NCBI RefSeq assembly: GCF_022662535.1 | Contig: NZ_JAKQYM010000001.1 | Span: 558,001-622,000 of the forward strand | Direction: 5' to 3' | DNA: 64,000 nt | Source of the DNA: Polaribacter marinus | GTDB taxonomy: Bacteria > Bacteroidota > Bacteroidia > Flavobacteriales > Flavobacteriaceae | Shown: one piece after another, positions 1 to 8,103 of the stretch | Layout of the letters: the number at the start of each line of letters is the position of its first letter | How positions within the stretch are numbered: position 1 is the stretch's first letter | Program-made: the position numbers and the translations under genes | Notes under the pieces: model-generated | What the model saw: only the letters and a program-made list of their open reading frames with translations | Database searches by the model: none | What the model was told of the DNA's origin: nothing

Positions 1-347
1 TCTTTTCCAAAACTTCCTGTAGCAAAATCGGAAAGCATAATAACATTTTTGATTCCTTCTGCGCCACAAAAACGAGCTTGAGCAAACGGTAAATCTTTAG
101 AAATACATAAAACAGTTGTGTTTTTTAAATCTGAGGCTTTTTTATTAAATTCTCTAACAGATGTTGCACAAGTACCAGTATCAACACTAGGAAAAATATT
201 TAAAATTAATTTTTTACCCGTGAAGTCAGATAATTTTTTTTGATTTAACTCTACAGTTGTTAATGTAAAATTAGGAGCTTTATTGCCAACACTAGGTAAA
301 TTACCAATTGTATTTATTGTGTTTCCTTTTAATGTAATCTCTGCCAT
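1..347 (-). CDS. tpx: Thiol peroxidase Tpx (3-prime end outside window)
   Basis: Read on the minus strand from an ATG at 347 to the window edge, giving 115 residues of an atypical 2-Cys peroxiredoxin that reduces hydroperoxides with electrons from thioredoxin. The start (MAEITLKGN) and the motif SVDTGTCATSVREFN carry the peroxidatic Cys60; the resolving Cys94 lies in ARFCGAEG. This spacing matches E. coli Tpx (Cys61/Cys95). The C-terminal third is beyond the window, so completeness cannot be judged. It is divergent from the MATE exporter; on the minus strand a TATTTTTG box (369-376) fits the Bacteroidota -7 consensus and may drive it. Confidence 0.93.
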   Translation of the reverse strand, partial: MAEITLKGNTINTIGNLPSVGNKAPNFTLTTVELNQKKLSDFTGKKLILNIFPSVDTGTCATSVREFNKKASDLKNTTVLCISKDLPFAQARFCGAEGIKNVIMLSDFATGSFGK

Positions 348-381
348 TTTATGAAGTTTTTGTAAATTCAAAAATACATTA

Positions 382-411
382 TTTTGATGAATTTAAACAG
401 TTTCTATTTTG
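382..411 (+). promoter_or_regulatory. Putative promoter of the MATE gene
   Basis: TTTTG (382-386) is followed after 18 bases by TATTTTG (405-411), one base short of the Bacteroidota -7 consensus TANNTTTG. Transcription would begin near 418. A TTG codon at 409 would then lie upstream of the transcript start, which supports the GTG at 469 as the translation start. Inference from consensus only. Confidence 0.4.
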
Positions 412-468
412 TTAATATTCTTCAAATATTATAAATATCTTCGCAGTCAGAAAAACAAAAAAAGTAAG

Positions 469-1854
469 GTGAATATTTCTCAGTACACATCAGAATTTAA
501 ATATAATTGGAAACTTGCAGCACCCGTTATGTTAGGTATGTTGGGACATACTTTTGTAAGCTTTATAGATAACATTATGGTTGGCCAAATAGGAACCGCA
601 GAACTTGCAGCAGTTTCTTTAGGGAATAGTTTTATGTTTATTGCAATGTCTATTGGTATTGGATTTTCTACGGCAATAACGCCTTTAATTGCAGAAGCAG
701 ATACATCTAATAATTTAGAACAAGCAAGATCTACGTATAAACATGGTTTGTTTTTATGTACTACTATAGGGATTTTATTATTTCTACTCGTTTTCTTTTC
801 TAAACCATTGATGTATTTAATGAAACAGCCTAAAGAAGTTGTAGAGTTAGCAATTCCCTATTTAGATTTGGTTGCATTTTCATTAATTCCTTTAGTTATT
901 TTTCAAGCTATAAAACAATTTAGCGATGGAATGTCTATGACTAGATACCCAATGTATGCTACCTTAATAGCAAATATTGTAAACGTAGTTTTAAATTACC
1001 TTCTAATTTTTGGTAAGTTTGGTTTTCCAGAAATGGGTATCGTTGGAGCAGCTTATGGTACATTAGCTTCACGAATAATTATGGTAATTTACTTGTGGTT
1101 GTTATTGCGATATAAAAAACGTTCTGCTAGAATTGTACGAAATATTAAATTCTTTGTGTTAGATATTTTAATGATAAAAAGAATTATTAATTTAGGTTCT
1201 TTAAGCGCTATGCAAATGTTTTTTGAAGTAGCTATTTTTACTGCAGCAATATGGTTAAGTGGTTTGTTGGGTAAAAATCCTCAAGCTGCAAATCAGATTG
1301 CTTTAAATTTATCTTCTATGACTTTTATGGTTGCTATGGGCTTAAGCGTAGCTTCTATGATTAGAGTAGGAAATCAAAAAGGATTGCAAAACTATAAAGA
1401 GTTACGTAGAATAGCATTTTCTATCTTTTTATTAGGTATTGTTTTTGCAGTTTTCTTTGCAATTTTATTCTTTGCTTTTCATGAAATTATGCCAAATTTA
1501 TATGTTGACCTAAGTGATACCGAAAATTATGCTGATAATATGGAGGTAATTTCCATTGCTGCAAATTTACTTTTAGCCGCAGCATTTTTTCAAATTTCAG
1601 ATAGTATACAAGTAGTTGTTTTAGGAGCTTTACGAGGATTACAAGATGTAAAAATACCAACAATTCTTACTTTTATATCTTATTGGGTTGTTGGATTTCC
1701 TGTTTCTTATTTTTTAGGAAGTGAAGAAATGTATGGTAGTTTTGGTATTTGGCTTGGTTTATTAGCAGGTTTAACAACAGCTTCTGTTTTATTGTTTATT
1801 AGATTTAATTCGTTAACTTTAAAATTAATAAAAGAAAAAGAAGTACAATCATAA
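469..1854 (+). CDS. MATE family efflux transporter (NorM type)
   Basis: 461-residue inner-membrane multidrug/toxin extrusion protein, a cation-coupled antiporter with about 12 hydrophobic segments. The N-terminal signature KLAAPVMLGMLGHTFVSFID and DNIMVGQIGTAELAAVSL is typical of the NorM-type MATE family, and the length matches the usual 450-460 residues. The frame is open from a TTG at 409, but I choose GTG at 469 (VNISQYTSEFKYNWKL): it has a purine-rich stretch before it, it fits the conserved start of homologues, and the upstream codons are Lys-rich and poorly conserved in character. Substrate is not predictable from sequence. Confidence 0.9.
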   Translation: MNISQYTSEFKYNWKLAAPVMLGMLGHTFVSFIDNIMVGQIGTAELAAVSLGNSFMFIAMSIGIGFSTAITPLIAEADTSNNLEQARSTYKHGLFLCTTIGILLFLLVFFSKPLMYLMKQPKEVVELAIPYLDLVAFSLIPLVIFQAIKQFSDGMSMTRYPMYATLIANIVNVVLNYLLIFGKFGFPEMGIVGAAYGTLASRIIMVIYLWLLLRYKKRSARIVRNIKFFVLDILMIKRIINLGSLSAMQMFFEVAIFTAAIWLSGLLGKNPQAANQIALNLSSMTFMVAMGLSVASMIRVGNQKGLQNYKELRRIAFSIFLLGIVFAVFFAILFFAFHEIMPNLYVDLSDTENYADNMEVISIAANLLLAAAFFQISDSIQVVVLGALRGLQDVKIPTILTFISYWVVGFPVSYFLGSEEMYGSFGIWLGLLAGLTTASVLLFIRFNSLTLKLIKEKEVQS

Positions 1855-1911
1855 TGTTATTTTAAGAATGACACATATTTATATTAATAATATTAATTAA
1901 GAATTTAAGAA

Positions 1912-2136
1912 ATGGATTTACCAAAATTTTTACTAGCAGATAACAGTAAGTTTCCGGATGACATATTTGTATTGCATACAGAATTTCCTCGCTTTTTGAT
2001 TAACTTAAAAGACGACGAAGTAGAATGGTTTGAGGATTTAACTGGAGAAAATGAAGAAGATATTGCAACAGAATTAGCAGACTTGATGGATAAAGCTGGA
2101 GCTTTTTATGATGAAGAAATGAAGTTGTATGAGTAA
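1912..2136 (+). CDS. Small acidic conserved protein, function unknown
   Basis: 74 residues from an ATG, strongly acidic, soluble, no signal peptide or membrane segment. The composition is dominated by Asp/Glu/Phe, with FLLADNSKFPDDIFVLHTEF at the start and DDEVEWFEDLTGENEEDI in the middle. From memory, similar proteins of this size are common in Flavobacteriaceae and annotated as hypothetical; I cannot assign a function. It follows the MATE gene by 57 bases and ends before a strong hairpin, so it may share the MATE transcript. Coding status is supported by the clean frame and protein-like composition. Confidence 0.75.
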   Translation: MDLPKFLLADNSKFPDDIFVLHTEFPRFLINLKDDEVEWFEDLTGENEEDIATELADLMDKAGAFYDEEMKLYE

Positions 2137-2196
2137 TATGGTTTTGTTTTAATAATTGCTATTTTTTTATTAAACAATATGATATTTTTATAAAAC

Positions 2197-2227
2197 AAAA
2201 AACCTCACAAAATGTGAGGTTTTTTTT
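2197..2227. terminator. Bidirectional terminator between convergent genes
   Basis: Perfect 7-bp GC-rich stem CCTCACA/TGTGAGG (2203-2209 and 2213-2219) flanked by an A run on the left and a T run on the right, so it can end transcription in both directions. It lies between the small acidic gene (+) and the skp-like gene (-). Confidence 0.85.
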
Positions 2228-2242
2228 ATTTTATAACGAATC

Positions 2243-2779
2243 TTATTTTTTAGATTCTGACTTTGGCTCCTCTGGTGCTTTCACACCTAATTTTTCCATC
2301 ACAAGTTTTGTAATGTCGTATCTTTCATCAATATACATAAACTGATTTCCAGTTGTAGTTAAAATTTGCGTATACCCATTAGATTTTGCAATTTCACTTA
2401 TAGCTTCATTTAGTTTTCTATATAAAGGACGTTTTAACTCATTCTGTTTTAATTGCATTAATTTGTTCCCATTACTTTGATATTTTTTTAAATCTTCTTC
2501 TAAGGTTAAAAGCTCTTTAATGGTTTCTTTTCTTAATGTTTCTACCATTGTTGCTTCATTTTTTTTAAATGTAGCTACTTTTTCTTGATAGTTTTTCATC
2601 TTAATAGCAAAAGAAGAATCTAGTCTTGCTCCATAAGACTGCGTTAATTCTAAAATTCTTTTTGCTTCTGGCATTAAATTAGCAATATAGTCGCTATTTA
2701 TTGTACCTACTTTAGTTTGTGCTGTTGTAATTGTGCTAATTAAAGCAATAATAATAAGTGAAAATAATTTTGATTTCAT
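2243..2779 (-). CDS. OmpH/Skp family periplasmic chaperone
   Basis: 178 residues. A signal peptide (about 1-20, ending TITTAQ) exports it to the periplasm, where Skp-type trimers hold unfolded outer-membrane proteins before insertion by the BAM complex. After TKVGTINSDYIANLMPEAK, the usual beta-strand start of the family, residues about 40-130 are Lys/Glu-rich and look like the long coiled-coil arms; the C-terminal strand region contains YTQILTTTGNQFMYIDE. In Bacteroidota skp genes often occur next to bamA, which is not the case here, so this is a stand-alone paralogue. Lys-rich C-terminal tail. Start is ATG. Confidence 0.85.
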   Translation of the reverse strand: MKSKLFSLIIIALISTITTAQTKVGTINSDYIANLMPEAKRILELTQSYGARLDSSFAIKMKNYQEKVATFKKNEATMVETLRKETIKELLTLEEDLKKYQSNGNKLMQLKQNELKRPLYRKLNEAISEIAKSNGYTQILTTTGNQFMYIDERYDITKLVMEKLGVKAPEEPKSESKK

Positions 2780-2838
2780 GTTCTTAATTTAGTGTAGCAA
2801 AGATATAAAAGGGAATGAATTATGAAAATTTAGTGGTC

Positions 2839-3765
2839 TTAAAAAGAGTTAATTTTATCAGAAATTTTGGTTATGATTTCATTTTTTTCTGTTTGAAAAT
2901 CGTACCACAAAGTTTCTGTATCTTTTTTAAACCAAGTTAATTGTCTTTTGGCAAAACGTCTAGTATTTTTTTTGATTTCAGAAATAGCAAACTCTTTTGT
3001 AAAAACTCCTTCAAAAAAAGAAAATAACTCTCTGTACCCTACTGTTTGTAAGGAATTTAAGTTTTTGTATTGGTGAAGTTTATTGGCTTCTTCTAGCAAG
3101 CCATTTTCAATCATAATATCTACTCGTTGATTTATTCTAGAATAAATAATGTCTCTATCTGCATTCAAACCAATTTTTATAGAGTTAAAATTACGTGGAG
3201 TTTTGGGTTTGTTTTTAAATGTAGAATATGGAATGCCTGTTCCAATACAAATTTCTAAGGCTCTTATTAAACGCTGTGGATTATCAATTGTAATTGTGTT
3301 ATATGTTTCTAAATCTAATTTTTTAAGTTTTTCTTGAAGTTTTTTTATGCCTTCTTTTTCTAATTGCAAATTTAGTTCTGTGCGTATTTTAGTATCTACT
3401 TCCGGAAAGTAATCTAAACCTTTTAAAACAGCATCTACGTATAAACCACTTCCGCCAACCATAATCTGAATAGGATTTTTTAGAAATAATTGGTCTAATG
3501 TTTGAAGTGCATCTCTTTCAAAAGCTCCTACATTATAATCTTCAAAAACACTTCTGTTTTGTATAAAATGATGTTTTACAGCTGCTAATTCTTCCTTGTT
3601 TGGTACAGCAGTTCCTATTGACATTTCTTTGTAGAATTGTCTAGAATCACAAGAAATAATATCGGCATGAAAATGATTAGCTAATTGTATGCTTAAAGCT
3701 GTTTTACCAATAGCAGTAGGACCAACAATTGTAATTAAGGTATTTTTTAAAGAAGTTGAATTCAA
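2839..3765 (-). CDS. miaA: tRNA dimethylallyltransferase MiaA
   Basis: 308 residues, the full usual length. Transfers dimethylallyl from DMAPP to the N6 of A37 in tRNAs that read UNN codons. Visible: P-loop GPTAIGKT (15-22), DSRQFYKEMSIGTAVP for tRNA recognition and catalysis, GGSGLYVDAVLKGLD, and the C-terminal TRRFAKRQLTWF that is diagnostic of MiaA. The start appears to be TTG at 3765, just after the stop of the upstream ion-channel gene; there is no ATG between it and the P-loop, which is close to the N-terminus in this family. The near-overlap suggests translational coupling with the channel gene. Confidence 0.95.
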   Translation of the reverse strand: MNSTSLKNTLITIVGPTAIGKTALSIQLANHFHADIISCDSRQFYKEMSIGTAVPNKEELAAVKHHFIQNRSVFEDYNVGAFERDALQTLDQLFLKNPIQIMVGGSGLYVDAVLKGLDYFPEVDTKIRTELNLQLEKEGIKKLQEKLKKLDLETYNTITIDNPQRLIRALEICIGTGIPYSTFKNKPKTPRNFNSIKIGLNADRDIIYSRINQRVDIMIENGLLEEANKLHQYKNLNSLQTVGYRELFSFFEGVFTKEFAISEIKKNTRRFAKRQLTWFKKDTETLWYDFQTEKNEIITKISDKINSF

Positions 3766-3767
3766 GT

Positions 3768-4598
3768 TTAAGGATTTAATTTGCTACCACAATTATAACA
3801 AAATTCGGCATCATCTTTATGATTTTCTTTGGCACAGTTTGGACAAGCTTGTGTGTTTGTATGCACTGTAGTATTATTGGATTTTGTCATTTCAGAACTA
3901 ACAATTCCTGTTGGAATCGCAATAATACCATAACCTAAAATCATGATAATACTGGCTATAAATTGGCCAAAAGGAGTATGAGGAGAAATATCTCCGTAAC
4001 CAACAGTAGTCATTGTTACTATTGCCCAATATACACTAACAGGTATACTTGTAAACCCATTTTCTTCACCTTCTACCATGTACATTATGGTTCCTAAAAT
4101 GACACAAATAATAACGATAAAAAATAAAAACACGGCAATTTTGGCTCTACTTGCTTTTAATGCAATCAGTAATCTATTGGAGGCGCCAATATATCTCGCT
4201 AATTTTAAAATTCGAAATACTCTTAATAAGCGCAGTGCTCTTAATGCTGCAAAATGATAAGATCCTACAAGAATAAATGATAAGTATTTGGGGATAGTAG
4301 AAAGTAAATCGATAATACCATAAAAACTAAAAATATATTTAAATGGTTGTTTTATTGATACTATTCTTAAAATATATTCTATTGAAAATAAAATGGTAAT
4401 AATCCACTCTGAAATGTTTAAAAAATTATGATATTTATTATCAAAACTTTCTACACTTTCTAACATTACTAAAATAATACTTGCAATAATTGCAACAAGT
4501 AAAATAACATCAAAAAGCTTCCCTTCTTTGGTATCAGCTTCATATATAATTTCATGAAGTCTGTGTTTCCAAGATGTGTTTTTTTGTGAATTACTCAA
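3768..4598 (-). CDS. Voltage-gated-type potassium channel with C-terminal zinc ribbon
   Basis: 276 residues. Six membrane segments with an S4-like helix (about 119-136, LRALRLLRVFRILKLARYIG, Arg/Lys every third residue) and the selectivity filter TMTTVGYGD (about 196-203) identify a Kv-type channel subunit that would form a tetramer in the inner membrane. The cytoplasmic tail ends with a zinc-ribbon-like segment with CPNC (252-255) and CYNC (267-270), preceded by a short Asn/Thr linker. Start appears to be TTG at 4598; no ATG precedes S1. Followed immediately by miaA in the same orientation. Gating ligand or voltage dependence cannot be read from sequence. Confidence 0.92.
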   Translation of the reverse strand: MSNSQKNTSWKHRLHEIIYEADTKEGKLFDVILLVAIIASIILVMLESVESFDNKYHNFLNISEWIITILFSIEYILRIVSIKQPFKYIFSFYGIIDLLSTIPKYLSFILVGSYHFAALRALRLLRVFRILKLARYIGASNRLLIALKASRAKIAVFLFFIVIICVILGTIMYMVEGEENGFTSIPVSVYWAIVTMTTVGYGDISPHTPFGQFIASIIMILGYGIIAIPTGIVSSEMTKSNNTTVHTNTQACPNCAKENHKDDAEFCYNCGSKLNP

Positions 4599-4773
4599 TT
4601 TAGATTATTTTTCTTTTACAATACTACAAATATTTACTGAATTTATAATTCTTTTTATGTTGTTTTCTCTCTATAGATAAGGGGTTTTAAAAAAATGTTA
4701 AAAATATATACGAGATAGATTCTTTAACAGAAAAGAGATTTAAAATATTTAAATTCGCTGAAATTTATTAAAA

Positions 4774-7002
4774 ATGAAAAATAAAATATTACTTTTTTTA
4801 GCGTTTATAACTTGCGCACCAATTTTTGGACAACAATTAAAAGGTCGTGTTGTAGATGTTTTTAAGCAACCTATAGAGAATGTATATATTTATAATTCAA
4901 ATAAAAATGCACATACACATTCAGATGTAAATGGTCATTTTATACTAGAAAATGTTTCTGTTGAAGATGTTTTACAAGTTGGACTTTTAGGGTTTGAGAA
5001 GAAAGAAATTATAATTAAAAAAAAGGATGTTGAAAAAGGAATTACTATTCAGCTAAAATCTAAAATTTTTCAGTTAGATGAATTGATCTTGAGGCAAGAA
5101 ATAAATGCCTTACAAACAATAACCAAAGTAGATTTACAATTAAACCCTGTAAATAATTCGCAAGAAATATTAAGAAAAGTTCCAGGTTTATTTATTGGAC
5201 AGCATGCAGGAGGAGGGAAGGCAGAACAAATATTTTTAAGAGGTTTTGATATAGATCATGGTACTGATATTACACTTTCTGTAGATGGAATGCCAATTAA
5301 CATGGTTTCTCATGCACATGGGCAAGGATATAGTGATTTGCATTTTCTAATTCCAGAAACTATTCAAAAAATTAATTTTGGAAAAGGACCTTATTATGCC
5401 AATATAGGAGATTTTAATACTGCTGGTTATGTAGATTTTTCTACAAAAAACATAATTAATGATAATGTTGTTTCTTTAGGTTATGGAGATTTTAATTCTC
5501 TTAGAACTTTAGCGATGTTTAATTTGTTGGAAAATACAAATGATCAAAACGCATATGTTGCTATAGAGTATATAGAAACAGATGGTGCCTTTGAATCTCC
5601 ACAAAATTTTAATAGGATAAATGTTTTTGGAAAATACAATGCTTTTATAAATGATAGAGATAGAATTTCTTTGACAGCATCACATTTTAAAAGTAGTTGG
5701 GATGCCTCAGGTCAAGTGCCAGAAAGAGCCATCCGTAATGGAAGTATTTCTAGATTTGGATCTATTGATGATACCGAAGGTGGTTTTACTTCAAGAACAA
5801 ATTTAAATGTTGAATTAAATAAATCCTTATCAAATAATTCTTTATTTAAAGCAAATGCATTTTACTCTCATTATGATTTTGAATTGTATTCTAACTTTAC
5901 ATTTTTCTTAGAAGATGCTGTAAACGGAGATCAAATAAAACAATTTGAGGATAGAGATATTTTTGGAATGAATCTGCAGTTAACTAATACTGTAAATTAT
6001 GATAATGTTGAAGCAACTTATACCAAAGGTGCGGGTTTACGTTACGATTTGGTAAATGATATAGAATTATCTCATACCAAAAATAGATTAGAAACGTTAC
6101 AACAAATTCAGTTAGGTGATGTAAAACAAACCAATATGTTTGCCTTTTTTAATGCAGATTTTGAAATTGGAAAATTTAAAATATCACCTTCTGTTCGTTT
6201 AGATTATTTTAAATTTTTATATAATAATCGTTTAGATCCAGTTTATAAAACACGTTCAAAATCGCAAGCAATTGTAAATCCTAAATTAAACTTTTTGTAT
6301 ACACAGAATGATAATTTACAATGGTTTTTAAAATCTGGAATTGGTTTTCATTCAAATGATGCAAGAGTTATTTTGCAACAAAATACAGATAAAATTTTAC
6401 CAAGAGCTTACGGAGCCGATTTTGGTAATATCTGGAAACCTACCAAAAACTTAGTGTTAAACACAACGGTTTGGTATTTGTTATCTGAAGAAGAATTGGT
6501 TTATGTTGGTGATGCTGGTATCATAGAACCTTCTGGTAAATCAGAAAGGTTTGGTTTAGATTTTGGTTTAAGACATCAGTTTACAGATTGGTTGTATTTA
6601 GATACTGATTTAACAGTAACAAAAGCAAGAAGTTTAGAAAATATATCGGGTGAAGATTATATTCCTTTAGCACCTGATTTTACAATGTCTGGAGGGTTAT
6701 CTTTTTCTAATCTTGGGAATTTTTCTGGAGGTTTACGTTATAGATATATAGATGATAGGCCTGCAAATGAAGATAATTCTATTGTTGCAGATGGTTATTT
6801 TGTTAGTGATTTTAATATCAATTACAAAATGAAAGAGATAACATTTGGTATTGCTTTAGAAAATATTTTTGATGTAGAATGGAACGAGACTCAGTTTGCA
6901 ACAGAAAGTAGATTGCAAAATGAAATAGATTCTGTAGAAGAAATTCACTTTACACCTGGAACACCCTTTTTTGCAAAAGCAACAATAACTTATCGTTTTT
7001 AG
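4774..7002 (+). CDS. TonB-dependent outer-membrane receptor
   Basis: 742 residues. Signal peptide 1-20 (ending CAPIFGQ), then a carboxypeptidase-regulatory-like domain (about 22-105, QLKGRVVDVFKQPIENVYIY), a plug domain (about 110-230, with EILRKVPGLFIGQHAGGG and RGFDIDHGTDITLSVDGMP) and a 22-strand-type barrel ending in the C-terminal FAKATITYRF, with a terminal aromatic residue as expected for outer-membrane proteins. The plug segment MPINMVSHAHGQGYSDLHF is His-rich and could contribute to metal or ligand binding, but I cannot name the substrate. No SusD partner or ABC transporter lies beside it. Confidence 0.92.
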   Translation: MKNKILLFLAFITCAPIFGQQLKGRVVDVFKQPIENVYIYNSNKNAHTHSDVNGHFILENVSVEDVLQVGLLGFEKKEIIIKKKDVEKGITIQLKSKIFQLDELILRQEINALQTITKVDLQLNPVNNSQEILRKVPGLFIGQHAGGGKAEQIFLRGFDIDHGTDITLSVDGMPINMVSHAHGQGYSDLHFLIPETIQKINFGKGPYYANIGDFNTAGYVDFSTKNIINDNVVSLGYGDFNSLRTLAMFNLLENTNDQNAYVAIEYIETDGAFESPQNFNRINVFGKYNAFINDRDRISLTASHFKSSWDASGQVPERAIRNGSISRFGSIDDTEGGFTSRTNLNVELNKSLSNNSLFKANAFYSHYDFELYSNFTFFLEDAVNGDQIKQFEDRDIFGMNLQLTNTVNYDNVEATYTKGAGLRYDLVNDIELSHTKNRLETLQQIQLGDVKQTNMFAFFNADFEIGKFKISPSVRLDYFKFLYNNRLDPVYKTRSKSQAIVNPKLNFLYTQNDNLQWFLKSGIGFHSNDARVILQQNTDKILPRAYGADFGNIWKPTKNLVLNTTVWYLLSEEELVYVGDAGIIEPSGKSERFGLDFGLRHQFTDWLYLDTDLTVTKARSLENISGEDYIPLAPDFTMSGGLSFSNLGNFSGGLRYRYIDDRPANEDNSIVADGYFVSDFNINYKMKEITFGIALENIFDVEWNETQFATESRLQNEIDSVEEIHFTPGTPFFAKATITYRF

Positions 7003-7026
7003 TAAAGTTTGAGATAGTATTAAGCA

Positions 7027-7878
7027 CTATTTTTTGTTAAATTTTGTCTTTTTTGTTATTAATAACACATTAGAAACAGGTCTTTCTCCATTAATATCAC
7101 TGGGATTATTAATAATGCCTTTGTTTTGTGTCCACATGGTAGTAGAACCTCCACCATCTAAATTAATAGCATCAACACATCCCAAATTTTGTAGAAACTT
7201 CTGTGTTTCATAAAGATTCATACCTTCTGCATGCTCATTTCTACCATCAATTGTAATAAATATTATAGATTCTTTGGTTTCACATAAGCAAGTTCTTGGA
7301 TGCCTTTTTTTTACAAACTCCATAAGAGGTAATTTTGTTTCTTTAGAATTTAATAAAAGTAAAGGACCTGTAATTAATACAGCAGCTTCTTTTTTTGAAG
7401 TTTCATAATATTGTTCTGAATTTGCAGGTTGTAATATTATATCAAAGTCTTTTTCTAAAACTATTGCACCATTCATCAAACTATCTGTAACAGCCCATTT
7501 TAGTTCATCACTTCTTTTTCTACTAATAACCGTATCATTAACTTCAAAATATGTAACACTTCCTCCATCATCCATATTAAAAAATCCACCATTAATTCCT
7601 GCTAAAGCATTTTTACTTTTGGCAAATGAACTTGTAGTTTTTAATTCTAAGTTATTATGGCTAAATTGAATCTTAAATTTATTAAAATATTCTTTATCTA
7701 ATACCAATAAATTTATGATTTGATTGCTTTTAAAAAGAGTATCTGTTTTTATTTGGATGATATTTATAGAATCTTTTAAAGGTGTTATTTGCTGTTTAAA
7801 AGGATTATTTTTTTGTCCGTAACATAAAGGAAATGAAAGGAATAATATCAGAAGTGATGTAAAAGTTTGTCTTTGCAT
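7027..7878 (-). CDS. Phosphodiester glycosidase family (NAGPA/DUF2233) exported protein
   Basis: 283 residues with a signal peptide (about 1-21, ending PLCYGQ). The segments ALAGINGGFFNMDDGG, PRTCLCET, IIFITIDGRNEHAEGMN and DAINLDGGGSTTMW match the NAGPA-type fold (Pfam phosphodiester glycosidase, formerly DUF2233), named after the human uncovering enzyme that removes GlcNAc from phosphodiesters. In bacteria these proteins act on cell-surface or extracellular glycans, but the substrate here is unknown. It is convergent with the TonB receptor gene (24 bases apart), with no hairpin seen between them. Start is ATG. Confidence 0.85.
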   Translation of the reverse strand: MQRQTFTSLLILFLSFPLCYGQKNNPFKQQITPLKDSINIIQIKTDTLFKSNQIINLLVLDKEYFNKFKIQFSHNNLELKTTSSFAKSKNALAGINGGFFNMDDGGSVTYFEVNDTVISRKRSDELKWAVTDSLMNGAIVLEKDFDIILQPANSEQYYETSKKEAAVLITGPLLLLNSKETKLPLMEFVKKRHPRTCLCETKESIIFITIDGRNEHAEGMNLYETQKFLQNLGCVDAINLDGGGSTTMWTQNKGIINNPSDINGERPVSNVLLITKKTKFNKK

Positions 7879-8053
7879 GTTTTACTAATAAATAATTGTT
7901 TTTATTGACTAAATATTAGAAATGACAAAAACAAATTACAGATAAATAGCTAATTTATAAAAAAATACAAGAAACTGACTTTTTTAATTTTAAAGATAAC
8001 TTTTTTAAGTTACCGAATAGTTTGCTTCTTTTTGTTGAAGTAGTAAAAACAAA

Positions 8054-8084
8054 AAACTCCTGATATATGATCTATCAGGAGTTT
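8054..8084 (-). terminator. Terminator of the cysteine-protease operon
   Basis: 12-bp perfect stem (8054-8065 with 8073-8084, core ACTCCTGATA/TATCAGGAGT) and a 7-base loop. Read on the minus strand it is followed by a T-rich tract, placing it 20 bases after the stop of the caspase-type gene. Confidence 0.85.
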
Positions 8085-8103
8085 AATTAAGATGTATTAA
8101 AAT